From NCBI GenBank assembly GCA_920105625.2, contig OV050031.1, forward strand, positions 87,305,995 to 87,369,994: DNA of 64,000 nucleotides, given 5' to 3'. This document shows, one piece after another, positions 23,701-37,817 of this stretch. The position numbers and the translations under genes are program-made. Source of the stretch: Clusia tigrina (Eukaryota > Arthropoda > Insecta > Diptera > Clusiidae). Under the pieces are notes generated by a model that worked only from the letters and a program-made list of their open reading frames with translations, was not told where the DNA came from and did not search any database. Numbering within the stretch: position 1 is the stretch's first letter; every line of letters starts with the position of its first letter.

Positions 23701-26294
23701 TAGAGAAGGCAGCAGACCCCCCAATCGACAGCGGCAGCTACTGAAATGCCTACAGGGGCGCTGACAGAGGCTGCGACGCCGACAGAGACGCCGACTGAGG
23801 CAGATAGGGCTAGATATAGGCACAGAAAAGGCAGCAGACCCCCCAATCGACAGCGGCAGCGACTGAGACGCCTACAGAGACGCTGACAAAGGCTGCGACG
23901 CCGACTGAGACGCTGACTGAGGCAGATAGGGGTAGATATAGGCATAGAGAAGGCAGCAGAACCCACAATCAACAGCGGCAGCTACTGAAATGCCTACAGG
24001 GGCGCTGACAGAGGCTGCGACGCCGACTGAGACGCCGACTGAGACGCCGACTGAGACGCCGACTGAGGCAGATAGGGGTAGATATAGGCATAGAGAATGC
24101 AACAGACCCCCGCAATCGATAGCGGTACCAACTGAGAGGCCTACAGAGATGCTGACAGAGACTACGACGCCTCCTGAGACGCCGACTGAGACGCCGACTG
24201 AGGCAGAGAGGGGTAGATATAGGCATAGAGAAGGCACCAGACCCCCCAATCGACAGCGGCAACGACTGAGACGCCTACAGGGACTCTGACATAGGCTGCG
24301 ACGCCGACTCAGACGTCGACTGAGGCAGATAGGGTTAGATATAGGCATAGAGAAGGCAGCAGACCCCCCCAATCGACAGCGCAAGCAACTGGGACGCTTA
24401 CAGAAACGCTGACAGAGGCTGCGACGCCTACTGAGACGTCGACTGAGGCAGATAGGGGTAGATATAGGTATAGAGAAGTCAGCACACCCCCCAGTCGACA
24501 GCGGCAGCGACTGAGACGCCTACAGAGACGCTGACAGAGGCTGCGACACCGACTGAGGCTGATAGGGGTAGATATAGGCATAGAGAAGGCAGCAGACCCC
24601 CCCAATCGACAGTGGCAGCGGCTGAGATGCCTTCAGAGACGCTAACAGAGGTTGCGACGCCTACTGAGACGCCGACTGAGGCAGATAGGGGTAGATATAA
24701 GCATTGAGAAGGCAGCAGACCCCCCAATCGACAGCGGCAATGACTGAGACGCAAACAGAGATGCTGACAGAGGCTGCGACGCCGACAGAGACGCCGACTG
24801 AGGCAGATAGGGGTAGATATAGGCATAGAGAAGGCAGCAGACCCCCCAATCGGCAGCGACTGAGACGCCTACAGAGACGCTAAAAGAGGCTGCGACAGCG
24901 ACTGAGACGCCGACTGAGGCAGATAGGGCTAGATATAGGCACAGAAAAGGCAGCAGACCCCCAATCGACAGCGGCAGCGACTGAGACGCCTACAGAGACG
25001 CTGACAAAGGCTGCAACGCCGACTGAGGCAGACAGGGGTAGATATAGGCATAGAGAAGGCAACAGACCCCCCAATCGACAGCGGCAGAGACTGAGACGCC
25101 AACAGAGATGCTAACAGAGGCTGCGACGCCGACTGAGACGCCGACTGAGGCAGATAGGGGAAGATATAGGCATAGAGAAGGCAGCAGAACCCACAATCAA
25201 CAGCGGCAGCTACTGAAATGCCTACAGGGGCGCTGACAGAGGCTGCGACGCCGACTGAGACGCCGACTGAGACGCCGACTGAGACGCCGACTGAGGCAGA
25301 GAGGGGTAGATATAGGCATAGAGAAGGCACCAGACCCCCCAATCGACAGCGGCAACGACTGAGACGCCTACAGGGACTCTGACATAGGCTGCGACGCCGA
25401 CTAAGACGTCGACTGAGGCAGATAGGGTTAGATATAGGCATAGAGAAGGCAGCAGACCCCCAAATAGACAGCGGCAGCGACTGAGACGCCTACAGAGACG
25501 CTAAAAGAGGCTGCGACAGCGACTGAGACGCCGACTGAGGCAGATAGGGCTAGATATAGGCATAGAGAAGGCAACAGACCCCCAAATAGACAGCGGCAGC
25601 GACTGAGACGCCTACAGAGACGCTAAAAGAGGCTGCGACAGCGACTGAGACGCCGACTGAGGCAGATAGGGCTAGATATAGGCACAGAAAAGGCAGCAGA
25701 CCCCCCAATCGACAGCGGCAGCGACTGAGACGCCTACAGAGACGCTGACAAAGGCTGCGACGCAGACTGAGACGCTGACTGAGGCAGATAGGGGTAGATA
25801 TAGGCATAGAGAAGGCAGCAGAACCCACAATCAACAGCGGCAGCTACTGAAATGCCTACAGGGGCGCTGACAGAGGCTGCGACGCCGACTGAGACGCCGA
25901 CTGAGACGCCGACTGAGGCAGAGAGGGGTAGATATAGGCATAGAGAAGGCACCAGACCCCCCAATCGACAGCGGCAACGACTGAGACGCCTACAGGGACT
26001 CTGACATAGGCTGCGACGCCGACTCAGACGTCGACTGAGGCAGATAGGGTTAGATATAGGCATAGAGAAGGTAGCAGACCCCCCAATCGACAGCGCAAGC
26101 AACTGGGACGCTTACAGAAACGCTGACAGAGGCTGCGACGCCTACTGAGACGTCGACTGAGGCAGATAGGGGTAGATATAGGCATAGAGAAGGCAGCATA
26201 CCCAACCAATCAACAGCGGCATCGACTGAGATGCCTACAGAGACGCTGACAGAGGCTGCCACACCGACTGAGGCAGATAGGGGTAGATATAGGC
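23030..26294. repeat. Long-range duplicated segment, copy B (pairs with about 1900-5767)
   Basis: Same monomer order as the segment ending at LTR1, including the AAGGTAGCAGACCCC and CAAGCAACTGGGACGC monomers just before the LTR. Its LTR4 also starts with A, like LTR1. Boundaries approximate. Confidence 0.7.
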
Positions 26295-27546
26295 AGTAAC
26301 TACTCTTTTTTATAGCTGGGGTAAAACTCTGCGGCTCCAGGGGTCGTGTACAGAAAATTATTAAAAGTCCTGCGAGTTATATTAACAATAGCGTATTTAT
26401 TTAATATAATGATGGGGAGCTCTTGCTCGAAACATTTCTATTTTCTTAATTCTATATAAATAAACTTGCTTAGTGTATACTTGTTTGCCTGTCTCTACGT
26501 CCCGGTAAGTATGTGTCTCTGTGACTCAGTGGCAGAACGATTAAAAACCAGAGGCTCTCACTGAATCCCTGTAGTCTTTGTCTGTGTATGGCTTAGCGAG
26601 AAAACGATTAAAAACCAGAGGTTCTCGCTAGGCTTTCTGTGTTCGTATGGTACTTTGTAGAGCTGTTGCTAGTCAGGATGCTGGTGATCGACGAAGAGAC
26701 CTACTGCCTGGGCTACGTGGTTTATATAATCCCAGGTCGCAGCGGCTGACACATGTTGTTATTGGTAGGCCACCGTTGTGTGATTTTACTTCCGTTGGCC
26801 AGTAGTCGATTGTTGTTGTTGTGGCAGGCCTGTTGTTGTTGCAGTCAGGCTTGTTGGTGTTGCAGTCTTTTGCCCTTGGGCCACCTTCAACTTCTGGTGG
26901 TCAGCCACCTCGCTCCAACGGTCCCTGGTTAGCCTGCAGTATTGTTGCCTGCCAGCAGCGCTGTCCGGAATCCTGTAGTGGTGTTGTTGTTAAATATTTA
27001 ATTTAACTGACAACCAGCACTTCATTTGTATTCCTCCTTCTGCTTTGTACTTGCCGGCCGTTGGCGTGGTGGTGGTTCTGTCGTTGTCCCTCTTGTGCTT
27101 CGCTCTCGTTTCTTCGTGTTGTTGGTGTAAGATTTCCGAGTGAGCGCACTCGGCAAATTCCACCGCTGAGTTCGTGCACTCACCTTCTCTTGTCCGGCAT
27201 GTATTTGTTGTATTCCTCGTCGCTGTTTTGTTCCTCGCTCTTTGCAAGCATAGCGCTGATTGGCAAGATCGTTGGCTGTGGTGGTCGTTTTTTTGTTATA
27301 ATTGCTATTATTCCAACTGGTCTAATATGCTGCTACTGATCTGCGCTCCTACCACGGCCGCGCTAATTGGTTACAATGCCTGTAGTTCTTTTCGTTAGGT
27401 TCTCACTGCAGTTGTTTCGGTTGGCATTGTGGGCGTTTCCAAGCTGCAATTATTCGATCTGTTCATGATGGTGTTTGTGTGTGTTTAGTGACTCTGTCAC
27501 CTGTGGTGTGGACCAAAATTTCCCACAGAAGATTCTGGTTCTTACA
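26295..27546 (+). mobile_element. Solo-LTR-like insertion, copy 4 (1252 bp, internal deletion)
   Basis: Same insertion site and AGGC duplication, first base A as in LTR1. It is shorter by 139 bp: a 137-bp deletion that fuses hairpin 1 to hairpin 3, plus a 2-bp loss (CGCTGTTTTG). It carries private changes such as ACTCTGCGG, ATTATTAAAAG and TATAATCCCAGG. It is the most diverged copy. Confidence 0.72.
26523..26634 (+). other. Reduced two-hairpin cluster of LTR4
   Basis: The first hairpin (26523-26567) is a hybrid with the 5' arm of hairpin 1 and the 3' arm of hairpin 3. It has mismatches at stem position 3 (C opposite A) and at position 11 (a G-to-C change gives GTGGCAG). Hairpin 4 (26590-26634) is intact. 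The 137 bp lost equals the distance between the starts of hairpins 1 and 3. Confidence 0.75.
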
Positions 27547-30500
27547 AGGCATAGAGAAGGCAGCAGACCCCCCAATCGACAGCGGCAGCAACTGAGATGC
27601 CTTCAGAGACGCTAACAGAGGCTGCGACGCCTACTGAGACGCCGACTGAGGCCGATAGGGGTAGATATAGGCATTGAGAAGGCAGCAGACCACCAAATCG
27701 ACAGCGGCAACGACTGAGACGCCAAGAGAGATGCTGACAGAGGCTGCGACGCCGACTGAGACGCTGATTGAGGCAGATAGGGGTAGATATAGGCATAGTG
27801 AAGGCAGCAGACTCCCCAATCGACAGCGGCAGCGACTGAGATGCTGACAGCGACAGAGACGCTGACAGAGGCTGCGACGCCGACTGAGGCAGACAGGGCA
27901 TAGAGAAGACAACATACCCCCCAATCGACAGCGGCAGCGACTGAGACGCCTACAGAGACGCTAACAGAGGCTGCGACGCCGACTGAGACGCCGACTGAGG
28001 CAGATAGGGGAAGATATAGGCATAGAGAAGGCAGCACACCCCCCAATCGACAGCGGCAGCGACTGAGACGCCTACAGAGACGCTGACAGAGGCTGCGACA
28101 CCGACTGAGGCAGATAGGGGTAGATATAGGCATAGAGTAGGCAGCAGACCCCCCAATCGACAGCGGCAGCGGCTGAGATGCCTTCAGAGACGCTAACAGA
28201 GGTTGCGACGTCTACTGAGACGCCGACTGAGGCAGATAGGGGTAGATATAAGCATTGAGAAGGCAGCAGACCCCCTAATCGACAGCGGCAATGACTGAGA
28301 CGCCTACAGAGATGCTGACAGAGGCTGCGACGCCGACTGAGACGCCGACTGAGGCAGATAGGGGAAGATATAGGCATAAAGAAGGCAGCAGACTCCCCAA
28401 TCGACAGCGGCAGCGACTGAGACGCTAAAAGAGGCTGCGACTGCGACAGCGACTGAGACGCCGACTGAGGCAGATAGGGGTAGATATAGGCATAGAGAAT
28501 GCAACAGACCCCCCAATCGACAGCGGCAGAGACTGAGACGCCTACAGAGACGCTGACAGAGGCTGCGACGCCGACTGAGACGCCGACTGAGACGCCGACT
28601 GAGGCAGATAGGGGTAGATATAGGCATAGAGAAGGTAGCAGACTCCCCAATCGACAGCGGCAGCGACTGAGACGCTGACAGAGGCTCCGACGCCGACTGA
28701 AGCAGACAGGGGTGGATATAGGCATAGAGAAGGCAACAGACCCCCCAATCGACAGCGGCAGCGACTGAGACGCTAAAATAGGCTGCGACAGCGACTGAGA
28801 CGCCGATTGAGGCAGATAGGGGTAGATATAGGCATAGAGAATACAACATACCCCCCAATCGACAGCGGCAGAGACTGAGACGCCTACAGAGACGCTGACA
28901 GAGGCTGCGACGCCGACTGAGACGCCGACTGAGACGCCGACTGAGACGCCGACTGAGGCAGATAGGGGTAGATATAGGCATAGAGAATGCAACAGACCCC
29001 CGCGATCGATAGCGGTACCAACTGAGAGGCCTACAGAGACGCTGACAGAGACCACGACGCCGACTGAGACGCCGACTGAGACGCCGACTGAGGCAGAGAG
29101 GGGTAGATATAGGCATAGAGAAGGCACCAGACCCCCCCAATGGACAACGGCAACGACTGAGACGCCTACAGAGACTCTGACAGAGGCTGCGACGCCGACT
29201 CAGACGTCGACTGAGGCAGATAGGGTTAGATATAGGCATAGAGAAGGCAGCAGACCCCCCCAATCGACAGCGGAAGTAACTGGGTCGCTTACAGAAACGC
29301 TGACAGAGGCTGCGACGGCTACTGAGGCAGATAGGGGTAGATATAGGCATAGAGAAGGCAGCATACCCAACCAATCAACAGCGGCATCGACTGAGACGCC
29401 TACAGAGACGCTGACAGAGGCTGCGACACCGACTGAGGCAGATAGGGGTATATATAGGCATAGAGAAGGCAGCAGACCCACCAATCGACAGCGGCAGCAG
29501 CTGAGATGCCTTCAGAGACGCTAACAGAGGCTGCGACGCCTACTGAGACGCCGACTGAGGCAGATAGGGGTAGATATAGGCATTGAGAAGGCAGCAGACC
29601 CCCCAATCGACAGCGGCAACGACTGAGACGCCAACAGAGATGTTGACAGAGGCTGCGACACCGACTGAGACGCTGATTTAGGCAGATAAGGGTAGATATA
29701 GGCATAGAGAAGGCAGCAGACTCCTCAATCGACAGCGGCAGCGACTGAGATGCTGACAGCGTCAGAGACGCTGACAGAGGCTGCGACGCCGACTGAGGCA
29801 GACAGGGGTAGATATAGGCATAGAGAAGGCAACATACCCTCAAATCGACAGCGGCAGCGACTGAGACGCCTACAGAGACGCTGACAGAGGCTGCGACGCC
29901 GACTGAGACGCCGACTGAGGCAGATAGGGGTAGATATAGGCATAGGGAAGGCAGCAGACCCCCCAATCGACAGCGGCAGCGGCTGAGATGCCTTCAGAGA
30001 CGTTAACAGAGGTTGCGACGCCTACTGAGACGCCGACTGAGGCAGATAGGGGTAGATATAAGCATTGAGAAGGCAGCAGACCCCCCAATCGACAGCGGCA
30101 ATGAATGAGACGCCAACAGAGATGCTGACAGAGGCTGCGACGCCGACTGAGACGCCGACTGAGGCAGATAGGGGTAGATATAGGCATAGAGAAGGCAGCA
30201 GACTCCTCAATCGACAGCGGCAGCGACTGAGACGCTGACAGCGACAGAGACGCCGACAGAGGCTGCGACGCCGACTGAGGCAGACAGGGTAGATATAGGC
30301 ATAGAGAAGGCAACAGACCCCCCAATCGGCAGCGGCAGCGACTGAGACGCCTACAGAGACGCCTACAGAGACGCTAAAAGAGGCTGCGACAGCGACTGAG
30401 ACGCCGACTGAGACAGATACGGCTAGATATAGGCACAGAAAAGGCAGCAGACCCCCCAATCGACAGCGGCAGCGACTGAGACGCCTACAGAGACGCTGAC

Positions 30501-31981
30501 AAAGGCTGCAACGCCGACTGAGGCAGGCAGGGGTAGATATAGGCATAGAGAAGGCAACAGACCCCCCAAACGACAGCGGCAAAGACTGAGACGCAAACAG
30601 AGATGCTAACAGTGGCTGCGACACCGACTGAGACGCTGATTTAGGCGGATAGGGGTAGATATAGGCATAGAGAAGGCAGCAGACTCCCCAATCGACAGCG
30701 GCAGCGACTGAGATGCTGACATCGACAGAGACGCTGACAGAGGCTGCGACGCCGACTGAGGCAGACAGGGGTAGATATAGGCATAGAGAAGGCAACATAC
30801 CCCCAAATTGACAGCGGCAGCGACTGAGACGCTTACAGAGACGCTAACAGAGGCTGCGACGCCGACTCTGACGCCGACTGAGGCAGATAGGGGAAGATAT
30901 AGGCATAGAGAAGGCAGCACACCCCCCAATCGACAGCGGCAGCGACTGAGACGCCAACAGAGACGTTAACAGAGGTTGCGACGCCTACTGATACGCCGAC
31001 TGAGGCAGATAGGGGTAGATATAAGCATTGAGAACGCAGCAGACCCCCCAATCGACAGCGGCAATGAATGAGACGCCAACAGAGATGCTGACAGAGGCTG
31101 CGACGATGACTGAGACGCCGACTGAGGCAGATAGGGGTAGATATAGGCATAGAGAAGGCAGCAGACTCCTCAATCGACAGCGGCAGCGACTGAGACGCTG
31201 CGACGCCGACTGAGGCAGACAGGGGTAGATATAGGCATAGAGAAGGCAACAGACCCCCCAATCGGCAGCGGCAGCGACTGAGACGCCTACAGAGACGCTA
31301 AAAGAGGCTGCGACAGCGACTGAGACGCCGACTGAGACAGATAGGGCTAGATATAGGCACAGAAAAGGCAGCAGACCCCCCAATCGACAGCGGCAGCGAC
31401 TGAGACGCCTACAGAGACGCTGACAAAGGCTGCGACGCTGACTGAGACGCTGACTGAGGCAGATAGGGGTAGATATATTCATAGAGAAGGCAGCAGAACC
31501 CACAATCAACAGCGGCAGCTACTGAAATGCCTACAGGGGCGCTGACAGAGGCTGCGACGCCGACTGAGACGCCGACTGAGACGCCGACTGAGACGCCGAC
31601 TGAGGCAGAGAGGGGTAGATATAGGCATAGAGAAGGCACCAGACCCCCCAATCGACAGCGGCAACGACTGAGACGCCTACAGGGACTCTGACATAGGCTG
31701 CGACGCCGACTCAGACGTCGACTGAGGCAGATAGGATTAGATATAGGCATAGAGAAGGCAGCAGACCCCCCAATCGACAGCGCAAGCAACTGGGACGCTT
31801 ACAGAAACGCTGACAGAGGCTGCGACGCCTACTGAGACGTCGACTGAGGCAGATAGGGGTAGATATAGGCATAGAGAAGGCAGCATACCCAACCAATCAA
31901 CAGCGGCATCGACTGAGATGCCTACAGAGACGCTGACAGAGGCTGCCACACCGACTGAGGCAGATAGGGGTAGATATAGGC
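27547..31981. repeat. Satellite array segment 5, LTR4 to LTR5
   Basis: About 4.4 kb of satellite. Its order and sequence are repeated almost exactly in 33373-37817. Near 27895 one monomer is shortened (GACAGGGCATAGAG) by loss of the GTAGATATAG piece. No gene seen. Confidence 0.97.
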
Positions 31982-33372
31982 TGTAACTACTCTTTTTTAT
32001 AGCTGGGGTAAAACTCAGCGGCTCCAGGGGTCGTGTACAGAAAATTATCAAAAGTCCTGCGAGTTATATTAACAATAGCGTATTTATTTAATATAATGAT
32101 GGGGAGCTCTTGCTCGAAACATTTCTATTTTCTTAATTCTATATAAATAAACTTGCTTAGTGTATACTTGTTTGCCTGTCTCTACGTCCCGGTAAGTATG
32201 TGTCTCTGTGACTCAGTGGGAGAACGATTAAAAACCAGAGGCTCTCACTGAGTTCCTATGGTCTCGGTATGACTTAGTGGGAAAAGGATTAAAGAACAAG
32301 AGGTTCCCCCTAAGTCCCTAAGTCTCGGTTGCGTATGTGTCTCAGTGATTCAGTGGGAGAACGATTAAAAACCAGAGGCTCTCACTGAATCCCTGTAGTC
32401 TCTGTCTGTGTATGGCTTAGCGAGAAAACGATTAAAAACCAGAGGTTCTCGCTAGGCTTTCTGTGTTCGTATGGTACTTTGTAGAGCTGTTGCTAGTCAG
32501 GATGCTGGTGATCGACGAAGAGACCTACTGCCTGGGCTACGTGGTTTATATAGTCCCAGGTCGCAGCGGCTGACACATGTTGTTATTGGTAGGCCACCGT
32601 TGTGTGATTTTACTTCCGTTGGCCAGTAGTCGATTGTTGTTGTTGTGGCAGGCCTGTTGTTGTTGCAGTCAGGCTTGTTGGTGTTGCAGTCTTTTGCCCT
32701 TGGGCCACCTTCAACTTCTGGTGGTCAGCCACCTCGCTCCAACGGTCCCTGGTTAGCCTGCAGTATTGTTGCCTGCCAGCAGCGCTGTCCGGAATCCTGT
32801 AGTGGTGTTGTTGTTAAATATTTAATTTAACTGACAACCAGCATTTCATTTGTATTCCTCCTTCTGCTTTGTACTTGCCGGCCGTTGGCGTGGTGGTGGT
32901 TCTGTCGTTGTCCCTCTTGTGCTTCGCTCTCGTTTCTTCGTGTTGTTGGTGTAAGATTTCCGAGTGAGCGCACTCGGCAAATTCCACCGCTGAGTTCGTG
33001 CACTCACCTTCTCTTGTCCGGCATGTATTTGTTGTATTCCTCGTCGCTGTGTTTTGTTCCTCGCTCTTTGCAAGCATAGCGCTGATTGGCAAGATCGTTG
33101 GCTGTGGTGGTCGTTTTTTTGTTATAATTGCTATTATTCCAACTGGTCTAATATGCTGCTACTGATCTGCGCTCCTACCACGGCCGCGCTAATTGGTTAC
33201 AATGCCTGTAGTTCTTTTCGTTAGGTTCTCACTGCAGTTGTTTCGGTTGGCATTGTGGGCGTTTCCAAGCTGCAATTATTCGATCTGTTCATGATGGTGT
33301 TTGTGTGTGTTTAGTGACTCTGTCACCTGTGGTGTGGACCAAAATTTCCCACAGAAGATTCTGGTTCTTACA
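31982..33372 (+). mobile_element. Solo-LTR-like insertion, copy 5 (1391 bp)
   Basis: Intact TGTAAC...CTTACA ends and AGGC duplication. By eye it is indistinguishable from LTR6, in line with the two lying in recently duplicated 5.83-kb units. Confidence 0.72.
32210..32458 (+). other. Four-hairpin cluster of LTR5
   Basis: Same four stems and loops as in LTR1. Pairing is complete apart from the single mismatch in hairpin 2. Confidence 0.78.
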
Positions 33373-36300
33373 AGGCATAGAGAAGGCAGCAGACCCCCCA
33401 ATCGACAGCGGCAGCAGCTGAGATGCCTTCAGAGACGCTAACAGAGGCTGCGACGCCTACTGAGACGCCGACTGAGGCCGATAGGGGTAGATATAGGTAT
33501 TGAGAAGGCAGCAGACCACCCAATCGACAGCGGCAACGACTGAGACGCCAAGAGAGATGCTGACAGAGGCTGCGACGCCGACTGAGACGCTGATTGAGGC
33601 AGATAGGGGTAGATATAGGCATAGTGAAGGCAGCAGACTCCCCAATCGACAGCGGCAGCGACTGAGATGCTGACAGCGACAGAGACGCTGACAGAGGCTG
33701 CGACGCCGACTGAGGCAGACAGGGGTAGATATAGGCATAGAGAAGGCAACATACCCCCAATCGACAGCGGCAGCGACTGAGACGCCTACAGAGACGCTAA
33801 CAGAGGCTGCGACGCCGACTGAGACGCCGACTGAGGCAGATAGGGGAAGATATAGGCATAGAGAAGGCAGCACACCCCCCAATCGACAGCGGCAGCGACT
33901 GAGACGCCTACAGAGACGCTGACAGAGGCTGCGACACCGACTGAGGCAGATAGGGGTAGATATAGGCATAGAGTAGGCAGCAGACCCCCCAATCGACAGC
34001 GGCAGCGGCTGAGATGCCTTCAGAGACGCTAACAGAGGTTGCGACGTCTACTGAGACGCCGACTGAGGCAGATAGGGGTAGATATAAGCATTGAGAAGGC
34101 AGCAGACCCCCTAATCGACAGCGGCAATGACTGAGACGCCTACAGAGATGCTGACAGAGGCTGCGACGCCGACTGAGACGCCGACTGAGGCAGATAGGGG
34201 AAGATATAGGCATAGAGAAGGTAGCAGACTCCCCAATCGACAGCGGCAGCGACTGAGACGCTAAAAGAGGCTGCGACTGCGACAGCGACTGAGACGCCGA
34301 CTGAGGCAGATAGGGGTAGATATAGGCATAGAGAATGCAACAGACCCCCCAATCGACAGCGGCAGAGACTGAGACGCCTACAGAGACGCTGACAGAGGCT
34401 GCGACGCCGACTGAGACGCCGACTGAGACGCCGACTGAGGCAGATAGGGGTAGATATAGGCATAGAGAAGGTAGCAGACTCCCCAATCGACAGCGGCAGC
34501 GACTGAGACGCTGACAGAGGCTCCGACGCCGACTGAAGCAGACAGGGGTGGATATAGGCATAGAGAAGGCAACAGACCCCCCAATCGACAGCGGCAGCGA
34601 CTGAGACGCTAAAATAGGCTGCGACAGCGACTGAGACGCCGATTGAGGCAGATAGGGGTAGATATAGGCATAGAGAATACAACATACCCCCCAATCGACA
34701 GCGGCAGAGACTGAGACGCCTACAGAGACGCTGACAGAGGCTGCGACGCCGACTGAGACGCCGACTGAGACGCCGACTGAGACGCCGACTGAGGCAGATA
34801 GGGGTAGATATAGGCATAGAGAATGCAACAGACCCCCGCGATCGATAGCGGTACCAACTGAGAGGCCTACAGAGACGCTGACAGAGACCACGACGCCGAC
34901 TGAGACGCCGACTGAGACGCCGACTGAGGCAGAGAGGGGTAGATATAGGCATAGAGAAGGCACCAGACCCCCCCAATGGACAACGGCAACGACTGAGACG
35001 CCTACAGAGACTCTGACAGAGGCTGCGACGCCGACTCAGACGTCGACTGAGGCAGATAGGGTTAGATATAGGCATAGAGAAGGCAGCAGACCCCCCCAAT
35101 CGACAGCGGAAGTAACTGGGTCGCTTACAGAAACGCTGACAGAGGCTGCGACGGCTACTGAGGCAGATAGGGGTAGATATAGGCATAGAGAAGGCAGCAT
35201 ACCCAACCAATCAACAGCGGCATCGACTGAGACGCCTACAGAGACGCTGACAGAGGCTGCGACACCGACTGAGGCAGATAGGGGTATATATAGGCATAGA
35301 GAAGGCAGCAGACCCACCAATCGACAGCGGCAGCAGCTGAGATGCCTTCAGAGACGCTAACAGAGGCTGCGACGCCTACTGAGACGCCGACTGAGGCAGA
35401 TAGGGGTAGATATAGGCATTGAGAAGGCAGCAGACCCCCCAATCGACAGCGGCAACGACTGAGACGCCAACAGAGATGTTGACAGAGGCTGCGACACCGA
35501 CTGAGACGCTGATTTAGGCAGATAAGGGTAGATATAGGCATAGAGAAGGCAGCAGACTCCTCAATCGACAGCGGCAGCGACTGAGATGCTGACAGCGTCA
35601 GAGACGCTGACAGAGGCTGCGACGCCGACTGAGGCAGACAGGGGTAGATATAGGCATAGAGAAGGCAACATACCCTCAAATCGACAGCGGCAGCGACTGA
35701 GACGCCTACAGAGACGCTAACAGAGGCTGCGACGCCGACTGAGACGCCGACTGAGGCAGATAGGGGTAGATATAGGCATAGGGAAGGCAGCAGACCCCCC
35801 AATCGACAGCGGCAGCGGCTGAGATGCCTTCAGAGACGTTAACAGAGGTTGCGACGCCTACTGAGACGCCGACTGAGGCAGATAGGGGTAGATATAAGCA
35901 TTGAGAAGGCAGCAGACCCCCCAATCGACAGCGGCAATGAATGAGACGCCAACAGAGATGCTGACAGAGGCTGCGACGCCGACTGAGACGCCGACTGAGG
36001 CAGATAGGGGTAGATATAGGCATAGAGAAGGCAGCAGACTCCTCAATCGACAGCGGCAGCGACTGAGACGCTGACAGCGACAGAGACGCCGACAGAGGCT
36101 GCGACGCCGACTGAGGCAGACAGGGTAGATATAGGCATAGAGAAGGCAACAGACCCCCCAATCGGCAGCGGCAGCGACTGAGACGCCTACAGAGACGCCT
36201 ACAGAGACGCTAAAAGAGGCTGCGACAGCGACTGAGACGCCGACTGAGACAGATACGGCTAGATATAGGCACAGAAAAGGCAGCAGACCCCCCAATCGAC

Positions 36301-37817
36301 AGCGGCAGCGACTGAGACGCCTACAGAGACGCTGACAAAGGCTGCAACGCCGACTGAGGCAGGCAGGGGTAGATATAGGCATAGAGAAGGCAACAGACCC
36401 CCCAAACGACAGCGGCAAAGACTGAGACGCAAACAGAGATGCTAACAGTGGCTGCGACACCGACTGAGACGCTGATTTAGGCGGATAGGGGTAGATATAG
36501 GCATAGAGAAGGCAGCAGACTCCCCAATCGACAGCGGCAGCGACTGAGATGCTGACATCGACAGAGACGCTGACAGAGGCTGCGACGCCGACTGAGGCAG
36601 ACAGGGGTAGATATAGGCATAGAGAAGGCAACATACCCCCAAATTGACAGCGGCAGCGACTGAGACGCTTACAGAGACGCTAACAGAGGCTGCGACGCCG
36701 ACTCTGACGCCGACTGAGGCAGATAGGGGAAGATATAGGCATAGAGAAGGCAGCACACCCCCCAATCGACAGCGGCAGCGACTGAGACGCCAACAGAGAC
36801 GTTAACAGAGGTTGCGACGCCTACTGATACGCCGACTGAGGCAGATAGGGGTAGATATAAGCATTGAGAACGCAGCAGACCCCCCAATCGACAGCGGCAA
36901 TGAATGAGACGCCAACAGAGATGCTGACAGAGGCTGCGACGATGACTGAGACGCCGACTGAGGCAGATAGGGGTAGATATAGGCATAGAGAAGGCAGCAG
37001 ACTCCTCAATCGACAGCGGCAGCGACTGAGACGCTGCGACGCCGACTGAGGCAGACAGGGGTAGATATAGGCATAGAGAAGGCAACAGACCCCCCAATCG
37101 GCAGCGGCAGCGACTGAGACGCCTACAGAGACGCTAAAAGAGGCTGCGACAGCGACTGAGACGCCGACTGAGACAGATAGGGCTAGATATAGGCACAGAA
37201 AAGGCAGCAGACCCCCCAATCGACAGCGGCAGCGACTGAGACGCCTACAGAGACGCTGACAAAGGCTGCGACGCTGACTGAGACGCTGACTGAGGCAGAT
37301 AGGGGTAGATATATTCATAGAGAAGGCAGCAGAACCCACAATCAACAGCGGCAGCTACTGAAATGCCTACAGGGGCGCTGACAGAGGCTGCGACGCCGAC
37401 TGAGACGCCGACTGAGACGCCGACTGAGACGCCGACTGAGGCAGAGAGGGGTAGATATAGGCATAGAGAAGGCACCAGACCCCCCAATCGACAGCGGCAA
37501 CGACTGAGACGCCTACAGGGACTCTGACATAGGCTGCGACGCCGACTCAGACGTCGACTGAGGCAGATAGGATTAGATATAGGCATAGAGAAGGCAGCAG
37601 ACCCCCCAATCGACAGCGCAAGCAACTGGGACGCTTACAGAAACGCTGACAGAGGCTGCGACGCCTACTGAGACGTCGACTGAGGCAGATAGGGGTAGAT
37701 ATAGGCATAGAGAAGGCAGCATACCCAACCAATCAACAGCGGCATCGACTGAGATGCCTACAGAGACGCTGACAGAGGCTGCCACACCGACTGAGGCAGA
37801 TAGGGGTAGATATAGGC
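33373..37817. repeat. Satellite array segment 6, LTR5 to LTR6
   Basis: About 4.4 kb of satellite, near-identical to segment 5. Post-LTR monomers carry GATATAGGTATTGAG, a change shared only with the start of segment 7. No gene seen. Confidence 0.97.

Larger units (their letters stand above)
19332..26294. repeat. Satellite array segment 4, LTR3 to LTR4
   Basis: About 7.0 kb of pure satellite. The first part (to about 23700) is homologous in monomer order to 39209-43245. The last part (about 23030-26294) is homologous to 1900-5767. It therefore joins two of the duplicated HOR families. No gene seen. Confidence 0.97.
27547..33372. repeat. Higher-order repeat, 5.83-kb LTR-containing unit, copy 1
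   Basis: Satellite segment 5 plus LTR5. From about 27925 on it matches copy 2 at a constant 5836-bp offset, with only occasional single-base differences (e.g. CGCTGACAGAGG at about 29880 against CGCTAACAGAGG at about 35716). Confidence 0.88.
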
